From contig PLHJ01000012.1 in NCBI GenBank assembly GCA_003138895.1, forward strand, positions 213,483 to 277,482: a DNA stretch of 64,000 nt, read 5' to 3'. The position numbers were made by a program, and so were the translations under genes. The notes beneath the pieces were generated by a model. It was not told where the DNA came from. It saw nothing but the letters and a program-made list of their open reading frames with translations, and did not search any database. The stretch's first letter is position 1. The number at the start of each line of letters is the position of its first letter. Below, piece by piece: positions 30,189 through 40,400 of the stretch. The stretch is from Acidimicrobiaceae bacterium (lineage in GTDB: Bacteria > Actinomycetota > Acidimicrobiia > Acidimicrobiales > RAAP-2).

Positions 30189-30785
30189 TTACTTCAAAAG
30201 GAAGAGGGCGGAGTAGAGACCTACCCACACCACGTCGACGAAGTGCCAGTAATAGCTAACGCCCTGAAATGCCGCAAGTTCACCGGGGTCACCCGTTTGA
30301 CCCTTCATGCGAACGAGCAAGAAGGACATGGCGACAAGACCAATGATGACGTGTAGTCCGTGCAGACCAGTCGTGATGTAGAAGACGGAGCCGTACGCAT
30401 TGGTGTACCAACGAGTGGTGAGGTGAATCCATTCGTACGCTTGATTGCTCACGAACAACGCACCCATGATGATGGTCGCAATGATCCAACGTCGTGCTTC
30501 TTTTCTTCGACGGTGCTCGACGAGCCACACCGCCCACTGCATGGTGAACGATGACGCGACGAGGATGATCGTAAAAATCCCCGATTGCAACGTGTCGAGT
30601 TTCGTGCCGGCGGGCGGCCACGAAACGAGGTGGGCACGAATAGTGAACAGCGCAGCGAAAAGCCCTGAGAAAAACATCAACTCCGAACCGAGCCAAATCA
30701 TCACACCGATAGCCAACATCGGTGGACGATCGTGAACGATCTTCTCCGGCTTCGCCGAGCTATCGAGGGGAATAGCTTGACTCAC
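30189..30785 (-). CDS. ctaE: cytochrome c oxidase subunit III
   Basis: IWLGSELMFFSGLFAALFTIRAHL; TTGLHGLHVIIGL; YYWHFVDVVWVGLYSALFLLK. Confidence 0.96.
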   Translation of the reverse strand: MSQAIPLDSSAKPEKIVHDRPPMLAIGVMIWLGSELMFFSGLFAALFTIRAHLVSWPPAGTKLDTLQSGIFTIILVASSFTMQWAVWLVEHRRRKEARRWIIATIIMGALFVSNQAYEWIHLTTRWYTNAYGSVFYITTGLHGLHVIIGLVAMSFLLVRMKGQTGDPGELAAFQGVSYYWHFVDVVWVGLYSALFLLK

Positions 30786-30839
30786 CCCATTAGTTCTAAT
30801 AGAAATCGAGTGACCAATGCCACATTTGAAAATGGATAC

Positions 30840-33146
30840 TCACACCAGCGTGTGAGGAAGTGCCAGAACATGGACCAGGCTGAGACGGCGGGTGGGACGG
30901 GTCAGCGCAACGTAGAGGGTTCGAAGACCTTGGGGGCTAAGTTCGCCCGGTGCGGCCCCTCGAGAGGCAATCTCAGCAGGCTCCACCACCACGACGGCAT
31001 CGAATTCCAGCCCATTTGCCCCTTCCGCGGCCAAAACCACAAGGTCGGCCCCAAGACCCTTCGAGTCCGCGACTCGGGGGTCAATCGCGTCGAGACCGTT
31101 CACGCGCAAGATATCCACAACGTCAGCCACTCTTCTCGCCGCGACAATAACGGCGACTCGGCCAGGAGCAACTGCCTCAGTCTCACGCTTCGTGGCAGCG
31201 ACCAGCGTGGCGGCAAACGTGTCCTCGCGGGCCCCTTCAATAATCGGCGACGTTCCCGCCCGACGAACCGGTCGAGGTGGCTCAAGATCGGGCGTCGATG
31301 CTCGAAGCGTCGCGCGAGCAAATTCCAGTACCTCTTCGGGTGTTCGATAACTCACCGTGAGATCAACTCGCAAAGGAGCCCGGCGAGGATCAAGGAGTCG
31401 CAACACCGTGTCCCACGACGCCGATGAAGCGGGCGTCGTCGCCTGACCCATGTCGCCCACGATGGTCATGGAACCCGTGAGATCGCGACGCTTCAAAACA
31501 CGCAGTTGCATCGGTGAAAGATCTTGTGCTTCATCAACGACGATATGACCGTACGTGATGAACTCCGCTTCGTCAAAGTCTTGACTCTGAGTTGGGGCAT
31601 TGCGGCTTGCTTCACGCAGCGCGGCTTGGCGAACGTTTCCTTCGTACGCATCAAGATCAATGCCGTCAAGCACGCCTGACGTATCAACACTCTTTATCGG
31701 TGGTCGGGGCCTGCGTCGTGGCCCAAGTAGCACTCGCGCCTCATCAATCAACGCGGCGTCGGCCGTGGTCCAAGGAATCTCCTCGAGTGACGACGAACGA
31801 GGGCGAAACAGCATCGCCATTTCCTCATCATTTAGGACATCTTTCCCTGCGGCCTTTATGAGAGCCGGGGCTCCAAAGAGGTCGTGCAAGAGTTCTTGAC
31901 CCGTAAGGCGAGGCCACATACGACGCATAGCGTCGCGAAATTCGGGCGAAAGTCGAATCATTTCAGCTAGTTCGCTCACGACGTTCGTCTCTTCAACCCC
32001 TTCTCGGACAAAGCGTTCGTGGTACTCGTTCGCCAATCGATTCGCGAGTTCACGGCCGAGGGCTGAACGTCGCTGGTTGTGATTACCCGGGCGTCGGCGC
32101 GCGTGTTCCACGGCGTCGGCTGTGTACTTCGCTTTTAAGACAACCGTGGCTCGGCCAACAGGAATACGAACGTCTTCGCGAAGTGGCCGCTCCCTGATGC
32201 GAACTGCCCGGGCAATGAACGTCGCCATCCGCTCAGAACCCTTCAAACGGTCCAGTTCTTCTGGCTCTTCGGCGCGCACTTCCACGTTCTTTACGAGGCC
32301 AGTAATTGTTGAAAGCGTTACACCCGACTCGCCCAGCGAAGGAAGGACGTTTTCAATGTAATTAAGAAACAGCGGATTGGGTCCGACGACTAGGACGCCC
32401 TGGCGCTCGAGCGTCACACGGTGCGTGAACAACAAATACGCCGCTCGGTGCAGCGCTACCGCGGTTTTGCCCGTTCCCGGACCACCCTGCACGAGCAATA
32501 ATCCCGCGAGAGGAGCGCGGATGATCTCGTCTTGTTCACCTTGAATCGTGGCGACGATGTCGCCCATGCGACCGGTGCGGGCGCGACCCAGTGCGGCAAG
32601 AAGGGCGCCCGGTCCACCGAGCGCTAAGCCACCATCGACCAAGCCCTCGTGCGTGATGTCGCGCACGTCACCGTCGGGAAGTACCAACTCGCCGTTTGCG
32701 TCGGCAAAGTATTCGTCTTCCACACTCAACACCGTGTGTTCGCGAATGGAGACGTGTCGGCGACGAGCGAGACCAAGGGGCTCCACGCCGGTTGCGCGAT
32801 AGAAGGCTTCGGCGACCGGCGCACGCCAGTCCACCACCAGCGCGTTTAGGTTCTCGTCGGACACCGCGAGACGACCTACGTGGTACACCGGCGATTCGCC
32901 GTCGGCATTTTTGACGTAGTCAATGCGGCCAAAGAAGAGGGGCTGATCGCCGATTGCCAATTGATCCAACCGGTTGAGCGCTGTTCCCATAACAACGTCA
33001 CGCTCGACCAAATCGCCAGCGCCACGCATATTGGCCACCATGGCGCTGTCGCGAAGCGACCGGGCCTCTTCGCGCATTTGCTCGAGGGCCGAAAGAGCGC
33101 GACGAAGAAATTCCTGCTCTTCGCCAATCTCTCGCTCGTGCGCCAT
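30840..33146 (-). CDS. HelD/HelR-type UvrD-like RNA polymerase-associated ATPase
   Basis: N-terminal coiled-coil; LLLVQGGPGTGKTAVALHRAAYLLFTHR Walker A; VVDEAQDLSPMQLRVLKRR. Confidence 0.9.
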   Translation of the reverse strand: MAHEREIGEEQEFLRRALSALEQMREEARSLRDSAMVANMRGAGDLVERDVVMGTALNRLDQLAIGDQPLFFGRIDYVKNADGESPVYHVGRLAVSDENLNALVVDWRAPVAEAFYRATGVEPLGLARRRHVSIREHTVLSVEDEYFADANGELVLPDGDVRDITHEGLVDGGLALGGPGALLAALGRARTGRMGDIVATIQGEQDEIIRAPLAGLLLVQGGPGTGKTAVALHRAAYLLFTHRVTLERQGVLVVGPNPLFLNYIENVLPSLGESGVTLSTITGLVKNVEVRAEEPEELDRLKGSERMATFIARAVRIRERPLREDVRIPVGRATVVLKAKYTADAVEHARRRPGNHNQRRSALGRELANRLANEYHERFVREGVEETNVVSELAEMIRLSPEFRDAMRRMWPRLTGQELLHDLFGAPALIKAAGKDVLNDEEMAMLFRPRSSSLEEIPWTTADAALIDEARVLLGPRRRPRPPIKSVDTSGVLDGIDLDAYEGNVRQAALREASRNAPTQSQDFDEAEFITYGHIVVDEAQDLSPMQLRVLKRRDLTGSMTIVGDMGQATTPASSASWDTVLRLLDPRRAPLRVDLTVSYRTPEEVLEFARATLRASTPDLEPPRPVRRAGTSPIIEGAREDTFAATLVAATKRETEAVAPGRVAVIVAARRVADVVDILRVNGLDAIDPRVADSKGLGADLVVLAAEGANGLEFDAVVVVEPAEIASRGAAPGELSPQGLRTLYVALTRPTRRLSLVHVLALPHTLV

Positions 33147-33263
33147 ACTTCTTTCCTCTCATCGTCTAAAAGACGGATTGACCATTCTAGGACGTTTTGT
33201 CTCTGAAGTCTCCTCGCCTCCCCCAGGTCCGGTGCGCCCTACGATGAAAGGGCCAAAGGAGCA

Positions 33264-34304
33264 GTGTTGAGCGATCCAGTCTTTCTTCGAGCCTGTCGGG
33301 GCGAAAGCGTTGAGCACGTGCCGGTGTGGTTCATGCGCCAAGCGGGACGTTCCTTGCCCGAATACCGAGCCCTTCGAGGCACCGGTTCAATTCTCCAGGC
33401 AATTGCCGATCCGTTTATTGCCGCCGAAGTCACCCTGCAACCCGTTCGACGCTACGGCGTTGACGCCGCAATTCTCTTTTCCGACATTGTGGTTCCGTAC
33501 CACGCGATTGGCTTTGGTGTTGACGTCGTTCCGGGTCGAGGTCCCGTTATTGCACATCCGTTTCGAAACGAATCCGACCTCGAGCGCCTTCGTCCTCTCA
33601 CCGCCGCGGACATTTCGCACGTTACAGCAACGGTTGACCTCGTGGTCAAAGAACTCGCCACCGACGACACTCCACTCATTGGCTTTGCCGGTGCCCCCTT
33701 CACGGTCGCGAGTTATCTCATTGAAGGTGCCCCCACCCGTACCTTCGACGTCATTAGGGCCTTCATGCACGAAGAGACGTCGCTCTATGAACGAATGGTC
33801 GAGCGATTAGTCGACATCACGATTTCGTTTCTTCGAGCGCAGGTCGCCCACGGTGCTCGCGCCTTGCAGCTCTTTGATTCGTGGGCGGGATTTCTCAGCC
33901 CTAGCGAATACGAGCGGTTTGCTTTACCCGCCACTAAACAGGTTTTTGAGGGCGTGGCTGATCTTGGCGTACCGACCATATTGTTTGGCGTTGGAACGAG
34001 TGAATTACTTGCACTCATGGCCGGCGCTGGTAGCAGCGTCGTAGGCATTGATTGGCATATTGGCATCGACGAAGGACGACGTCGCGTCGGGAACAAGCCA
34101 GTGCAAGGGAACCTCAACCCGAACCGTTGCCTCAACGGCGTCGAAGAAGGCGTCGAGGCCGCTCGCGAGGTACTCCGTCTCGCGGGCAGCCGCGCCGGTC
34201 ACATCTTTAATCTGGGACATGGCGTACTGCCCGAAACCGATCCCGACGTGCTCAGTGCCGTCGTCGCGGTCGTGCACGAAGAAGGAAAGGCTGGAGTCTC
34301 TTGA
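33264..34304 (+). CDS. hemE: uroporphyrinogen decarboxylase
   Basis: VPVWFMRQAGRSLPEYRALR; GFAGAPFTVASYLIEG; FNLGHGVLPETDP; GTG start. Confidence 0.97.
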   Translation: MLSDPVFLRACRGESVEHVPVWFMRQAGRSLPEYRALRGTGSILQAIADPFIAAEVTLQPVRRYGVDAAILFSDIVVPYHAIGFGVDVVPGRGPVIAHPFRNESDLERLRPLTAADISHVTATVDLVVKELATDDTPLIGFAGAPFTVASYLIEGAPTRTFDVIRAFMHEETSLYERMVERLVDITISFLRAQVAHGARALQLFDSWAGFLSPSEYERFALPATKQVFEGVADLGVPTILFGVGTSELLALMAGAGSSVVGIDWHIGIDEGRRRVGNKPVQGNLNPNRCLNGVEEGVEAAREVLRLAGSRAGHIFNLGHGVLPETDPDVLSAVVAVVHEEGKAGVS

Positions 34305-35221
34305 AGAAAACCGGAGTTTTGGTCATGGCGTACGGAACGCCCTCGACGCCCGCGGACGTCGAGGCGTACTACGCGCGAATTCGACACGGTCGTGCCCCCA
34401 CCCCGGAACTACTCGCCGACCTCGTTCGTCGCTACGACGCCATCGGCGGCACGTCACCTCTCGCCGAACGAACCGCCGCCCAAGTTGACGGCATACGTCG
34501 CGCTCTCGAAAAAAAGCGCCCCGGCGAATTCGACGTACGATTTGGCTCGAAGTACGAGCCGCCCATGCTTGAAGAAACAGCAGCGACCTTCGTCGACGAT
34601 GGTTTCAGCAACGTCATCGGACTTGTCCTCGCGCCCCACGAGTCGTCAATGTCGACGGTGCAGTACATGTCGCGAGCCAAAGAGGCGTTGGGAAGAGAAA
34701 TCGCTTTCTTTGAAATTGGTGCATGGTGGCAATCCCCTGGGTTCTTGGAGCTCATTGCCGCGAGGGTGATTGAAGCTCTCGCGCAGATCCCCACTGAGCG
34801 ACTTGCCACCACGCAGGTGCTCTTTAGCGCGCACTCACTGCCGATGAAGATCCTCGAAAATGGCGACAACTATCCCGAGCAGTTGCGTGACAGCGCCGAA
34901 CAAGCGGCAAAAATTGCCGACATTGCGAACTGGGATATTGCCTGGCAGTCAGCGGGTCGAACGGCCGACCCGTGGATTGGTCCGGACATTTTGGAAGTGC
35001 TTCGCACGAAACACGACGCGGGAATTACCGACATCGTGTCGTGCCCCATTGGCTTCGTGGCCGACCACTTGGAAGTCCTCTTCGACATAGACCTCGAAGC
35101 CCAAGGAGTTGCGAAAGAAATCGGCCTCAATCTGGTGCGCACTCGGTCCTTGAATGACGACGCGACGTTTATGGACATCTTGGCGGACGTGGTGCTGAGT
35201 GCCGAGTCCAGTGCCGCGTAA
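34301..35221 (+). CDS. hemH: ferrochelatase
   Basis: VLVMAYGTPSTPADVEAYYARIRHGRAP; LFSAHSLPMKILENGDNYPEQL; TTG start overlapping the hemE stop. Confidence 0.95.
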   Translation: MKKTGVLVMAYGTPSTPADVEAYYARIRHGRAPTPELLADLVRRYDAIGGTSPLAERTAAQVDGIRRALEKKRPGEFDVRFGSKYEPPMLEETAATFVDDGFSNVIGLVLAPHESSMSTVQYMSRAKEALGREIAFFEIGAWWQSPGFLELIAARVIEALAQIPTERLATTQVLFSAHSLPMKILENGDNYPEQLRDSAEQAAKIADIANWDIAWQSAGRTADPWIGPDILEVLRTKHDAGITDIVSCPIGFVADHLEVLFDIDLEAQGVAKEIGLNLVRTRSLNDDATFMDILADVVLSAESSAA

Positions 35222-36656
35222 TTCTGTCGTCATTGTTGGCGCCGGCATTAGTGGCCTTTCGGCCGCGTGGGAACTTTCCGGTGGCGCGAATGGACCAACT
35301 GATGCAACACCCCGCATCGAAATTATCGAAGCCAGTGAACACGTGGGTGGCCTTACCGGAACTCGGGAATTCGCAGAACGTACCGTTGATCTCGGTGCCG
35401 ATGGCTTTTTAGGACGACGACCCGAAGTCGTCACTCTGGCGCGTGAACTTGGTATCGAGAATCAATTAGAAGCCATCAACGCGAGTGGCGCGTCACTCTT
35501 TTTACGAGGAAAACTGTACGAACTACCAACGGGACTCATTCTCGGTGTTCCTACGTCACCAAAATCCTTGCGATCGCTTCGCGGTCTCAGTTGGCGTGCT
35601 CGTCGAGCCGCACGACGCGACTACTACCTGCCACGAAAGTTCAAGGTCAATGGCGACGTCAGCATCGGCGCCATCGTCCGCGCGAAACTCGGCGAAGAAC
35701 TCGCACTTCAAGTTATCGAGCCGATGATTGGTGGCATCCAAGCGGGTCGCATTGACGACCTCAGTGCGCAGAGCGTGTTTCCCGCTTTAGTAACGGCCGC
35801 CAAGTCCGGCGGATCCTTGATGCGAGCGATGGCCAAACTTGGCGCAGCGCAACCTGGTCCATCGAACGCTGCTCCTAAAAGCCAAGGTGCAATGTTTTAT
35901 TCGTTGCAGTCCGGTGTGGGTTCACTCGCCACCGCACTCGCCGAGCAATTAGAAAGTCGCGGCGTCGTGCTGCGACGTTCGACCCCGGTCACCGCTCTTC
36001 GACGAAGTGTTGACGAGCACTACCCCTGGGAAGTTGACACGGCGTCCACCACCACGCGAGCTAATGCACTCATCGTGGCCACACCCGCCGTCGTCACGGG
36101 CCAACTCTTGGGATCACACGATGCTCGACTAAAGGCGCTTTTGCAAATCGACAGCGCAGGAGCGGTCATGGTGTGCTTTCACGTACCGCGTAACGAAGCA
36201 AATTTGCCGAGCCACGGGACTGGCGTCTTAGTACCACTCGCCACTCCCTGGCACGACGGCGAAAGCATGATGATTACGGCTGTGACATTTCTTGATCGTA
36301 AATGGCCGCGACTCATGCGCGACGACGACTGCGTGCTGCGTGCGCACGTGGGCCGAATTGACGACATTCGCTGGGAAGGAATGTCGGACGCCGACTTGAC
36401 GACCCGCGTGGCGAAAGAACTCGCCACGTTGTTTGGTAGTTGGCCCCTCGAAAGCGACTCCTTCGTTGCACGATGGCCAAATGGACTACCTCAATACCGA
36501 GTCGGGCACGAAGAATTGGTTCGCAATGCCAAGGATGCCGCGGGGAAACTGCGGATCGCGCTCGCCGGAAATGCCTACGACGGTGTAGGGATTCCGGCGA
36601 GTGTAGGTTCGGGGCGAAAAGCGGCCCAGCACGTTAAAACGTTTCTTGACGCTTAA
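35199..36656 (+). CDS. hemY: protoporphyrinogen/coproporphyrinogen oxidase (HemY type)
   Basis: VVIVGAGISGLSAAWELSG FAD motif; ADGFLGRRPEVVTLARELGIE; IALAGNAYDGVGIPASVGSGRKAA. Confidence 0.95.
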   Translation: MPSPVPRNSVVIVGAGISGLSAAWELSGGANGPTDATPRIEIIEASEHVGGLTGTREFAERTVDLGADGFLGRRPEVVTLARELGIENQLEAINASGASLFLRGKLYELPTGLILGVPTSPKSLRSLRGLSWRARRAARRDYYLPRKFKVNGDVSIGAIVRAKLGEELALQVIEPMIGGIQAGRIDDLSAQSVFPALVTAAKSGGSLMRAMAKLGAAQPGPSNAAPKSQGAMFYSLQSGVGSLATALAEQLESRGVVLRRSTPVTALRRSVDEHYPWEVDTASTTTRANALIVATPAVVTGQLLGSHDARLKALLQIDSAGAVMVCFHVPRNEANLPSHGTGVLVPLATPWHDGESMMITAVTFLDRKWPRLMRDDDCVLRAHVGRIDDIRWEGMSDADLTTRVAKELATLFGSWPLESDSFVARWPNGLPQYRVGHEELVRNAKDAAGKLRIALAGNAYDGVGIPASVGSGRKAAQHVKTFLDA

Positions 36657-36683
36657 TTCAAATTTTTCAAATACAGATGTCGA

Positions 36684-36869
36684 TTACGAAGCGACTCGAA
36701 CGGTTTTGACAATTGGCATTTGTTTTGCCAACTCGTCACCGTGCAGGTCCATTCCCTCCAAATGAAATTCGATGGCCTCTCGCATGTTTTCGACAGTGTG
36801 GCTGCCCCGCTGTCTCGAAAGGAACCTGCCTTGATTTTCGAGCTCATGGATGACTTCGCGAATTTTCAC
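36684..36869 (-). pseudogene. apparent HicA(N-term)-HicB(C-term) fusion remnant
   Basis: GTG start; (M)KIREVIHELENQGRFLSRQRGSH (HicA-like) joined to TVENMREAIEFHLEGMDLHGDELAKQMPIVKTVRVAS (HicB/UPF0150-like C-terminus), 61 codons plus stop. Confidence 0.55.
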
Positions 36870-36947
36870 AAGTTCTCAAAGCTTGCAAGTGCATCAACGT
36901 TCAAAGCTGAACATGCAATCATCCGATTGCCGCCACTAGTCGACGAC

Positions 36948-37442
36948 CTACTGGTAGTAGCCGGAGTGAATGTAAATACAGGGGACGCCTTCGGAAACGT
37001 ACATCACGTGATTTTTGGGATCGTCGTCAAGCGCTAGTCGCAAATCGAAGCCGTAAGCCAAAAGGTCGCGCACCACGCGGCGTTTGAAATCATCTACACC
37101 CGAGTAATCGCCGTACTCTCGCATAATTAAGAGGTCCCAACGAATGGCGTAACGCGATAACCATCCGAGAGTGTGCGGCTGCACCCGGTGCGGTCGCCCC
37201 GTCACGAGAATGACCGTGAGCGAAGCGTCCAATAGTTCGAGCAGACGTTCAATTTCTTCAATAACGGGGTCATCCCCACAGGCGTCAAAGAAGCTTCGCC
37301 AGTCTCCCCAGTCGAGGTAGTGCTGGCGACCGGCAGCGTCAGCCAGGACGCCATCAATATCGAATATGACGGCCGGACCAGTGGCGCGGGGTTCTTCGCG
37401 CCAGCGCCAGTTTTCTTTGGAATAGTCAGGTAACTGCGACAT
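36948..37442 (-). CDS. HAD-superfamily phosphatase, polynucleotide 3'-phosphatase-like
   Basis: AVIFDIDGVLADAAGRQHYL; VILVTGRP; LALDDDPKNHVMY. Confidence 0.85.
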   Translation of the reverse strand: MSQLPDYSKENWRWREEPRATGPAVIFDIDGVLADAAGRQHYLDWGDWRSFFDACGDDPVIEEIERLLELLDASLTVILVTGRPHRVQPHTLGWLSRYAIRWDLLIMREYGDYSGVDDFKRRVVRDLLAYGFDLRLALDDDPKNHVMYVSEGVPCIYIHSGYYQ

Positions 37443-37462
37443 TTTCTCAGCGATCTTCTGAA

Positions 37463-40400
37463 TTGGGTACGTCTATCTCTGCGAGACTAGACGGCGTGGC
37501 ATTGACTGATCGGCGGACACTTCCCGTCCCCTACGGACACCGCGTTTTCGTCATCAACGATCTCCTTCTTTCACCCCAAACCGACCCGTCGTCTCGACCG
37601 GTACACGAACTGGTGAATTTGTTAAATGACACTGACGACGCCGCCATTGTGGTGTTGGCCGGCAATATCTTCGACGTCAGCCCCACGACTGATCTTCGAA
37701 AATTCATTAACGCGACATTTGCGCAACTTTCCGAACTTGATGCAGCCGTTGCTCACTTCGTATCCGGCGGTCAACGCGCCATCGTTCTCCTGCCCGGCGC
37801 TGTTGACACCGAGATCTCGACCGACGACCTGGCCCACGCAGTTCTTAACGAACGACATATTCAAATCGCGAGCGATCTCATCTTGCAGGTAGCCAGCGCC
37901 CATGACGTACGCGACGTCGCGATCGTTGCGGGAAGCAGTTTCGTCGACGAACTTCGCGTTCATCCCGCCGACCGTGCCGACGCTCGCCGACTCGATGACC
38001 CAGAAGCACTTCAACGATTTGTCGCCTCGCGCGTGCTGTACCGGAAGCTTTCAAAATGGGTGTGGTTCCCACTTTGGGCCATGGCCATTTTTGACTTGAC
38101 GTCGACCGTGCTTCGAGTTGTCAATCACTTCACCCGTCATCACCTCAGGGTTCGAACATTTCACCCTTCTAACTTGTGGGCTGACGTTTTTATCAATTTG
38201 ATTATCATCGCGGTCTTTGAAGCAGCGGTTGTACTCGTTGCCGGCCTCACGGTGCGTTGGCGTTTTCGAACGGCTTCAAAGGTCTCCGCCTTGGTCGCCA
38301 CCGTCGAACCTTTAAGCGCCACCATGGTCGATGACGTTGACGCTCTCGAACTTGCACGGCGAATCAACACTCGTGGTGGTGTCGGTGCTGTTGTTGGCGG
38401 TGCACCACGACCAGCGCTGGCTTTTTTGGATAATGGCGTCAGTGCGGCGGCGGGACCGTCGCGCATTGTGTTCATTGAACGCGAAGGACGTCTGGGCCTT
38501 CCGCCGGTATTTACACCCGTAGAGCGGGTGGGCATTGTTGAAATCGAGGCCGCGAGCGACGTCCAAGTGCGCTTATACGTCGGTGGCACCACACACGCTC
38601 CGGCCACGTTGCTCGAACGATTGGTCGGCGGCCGAGCTGCCCAGCCAACACCTCCCGACACGACGGCCATTGTTGGTTCATGGCCCACGGGCGATCCTTG
38701 GCCGATTCCTTCGTCGCGACTTCGACTGCAGCGTCGTCAACGGACGATTCGTCGCCTCGTGAGCTTTCTCTTGTTCTTAACAGGAGTAGCGAACGTCGTC
38801 GTCGCGGTGTCCCCGCCTTTGCGTTCACGCTTACACACCGTGCTCTCCGTACTTCCCATTGGTGTTGCTCAGTCCGCCGCTGCCGTGACGGCGGTCGCGG
38901 GCGTCGGGATGATCATGATGGCTAGAGGCGTGCGACGTGGACAACGCCGCGCGTGGTTAGTTGCCTCGGGACTTCTCGCGGTCACGATTTTTGCCCACTT
39001 AGCCCGTGGTGGAAATCCTCGAGATTCACTCCTCGCACTCTTCGTCCTTGGTTTCTTGATCGTCGAGCGTCGCTACTTCAAAGCCACCACCGACCGAGGC
39101 AGCATTCGTTCAACGTTCCCACGTTTAGCGCTCATCGGAGCCACCGCGGTTATTGCGGCGACGATTGGCATTGAACTTGGACAGCGCCACCATCACCTTC
39201 CTTCGTGGCCGACAGTCATGTTGGCGTGCGCCGAACGACTTGTCGGCATCTCGCTTATTTCGCTACCCGACGCGGCCGCAGACTTTGTTGGTCCGGCGCT
39301 CTTGTTCGTCGGTGTTTCGTTGATTGTTACGGGGCTCTATCTCCTTACCCGACCCGTCGTCGACCGACGACTTTCACTGCAAGGCACGAGTACGGAACGT
39401 CGCATCGCCGAGCTACGAGCACGCGATATCGTTCGTCGCCATGGTCGAGGCAGTCTCGACTACTTCGCGTTGCGTGACGACAAGCAGTTCTTCTTTTTCC
39501 GTGATTCCCTCGTTGCGTACGCCGTATACGGCGGAGTCGCGCTCATTTCGCCCGATCCCATTGGTCCCGTGGCCGAACGCACCGAGGTCTTCAGCAATTT
39601 TCGATCCTTCGCCGAAGCCAACGGCTGGACCATTGGTGTCATGGCCGCCGGTGAAGATTGGCTGTCGATTTACCATGCCGCCGGACTTCGCTACCTCTAC
39701 TTTGGTGACGAGGCCATCGTCAACTGTTCGACGTTCTCGCTCGAGGGTGGAAAGATGAAGGGGCTTCGCCAGGCCTGCACGCGACTCGAGCGAAAGGGCT
39801 ACACGATCGAGTTTCTTGATCCGGCAACGATTGAACCTCGTCGGGTGAGCGATCTCGTTGACCTCATGGGTCTTCTTCGTCGCGGCGAAGGCGAACGTGG
39901 TTTTTCTATGATGCTCGGTCGTCTCTTTAATCCAAAGGACAAGGGTCTTCTTCTGACGGTGGTCTATGGGCCCGACGAAAGACCAGCCGCACTTTGCCAG
40001 TTCGTTCCCTCACCCGCCATCAACGGATTTTCGCTCGACATCATGCGTCGAGACCCGGGTGATCACCCGAACGGTCTAATTGACTACGCGCTCTGTTCCA
40101 CCATTGCGCACCTCGCTCGCCACGGTGGCAGTCACTTGAGTCTTAACTTCGCGGCGTTTCGTTCCGTGCTGGACGGCGAAAAAGGCGAGGGTGCCTTCAC
40201 TAAGGTCGAGCGATGGGCGCTTCGACGCTTGTCGGGCGTGCTGCCCATCGAAACTCTCTGGAGCTTCAATGCGAAGTACCACCCAGACTGGCTACCGCGG
40301 CACATTTGTTACCCTGCCGCCGAAAGTTTTGTTCCCGTGGTTACGGCAATCCTTCGAGCCGAGTCGCTGACTGAGATTCCTTTGCTCGGTCGATTACTTA

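Noticed and set aside
33163-33175. CGTCT-AAA-AGACG inverted repeat in the helD-hemE intergenic region
   Set aside because: Only a 5-bp stem; expected by chance, mentioned only as context.
36720-37037. 105-aa plus-strand ORF over the HicA/HicB-like remnant
   Set aside because: Overlaps the HAD gene antisense and the better-supported minus-strand ORF; no family resemblance.
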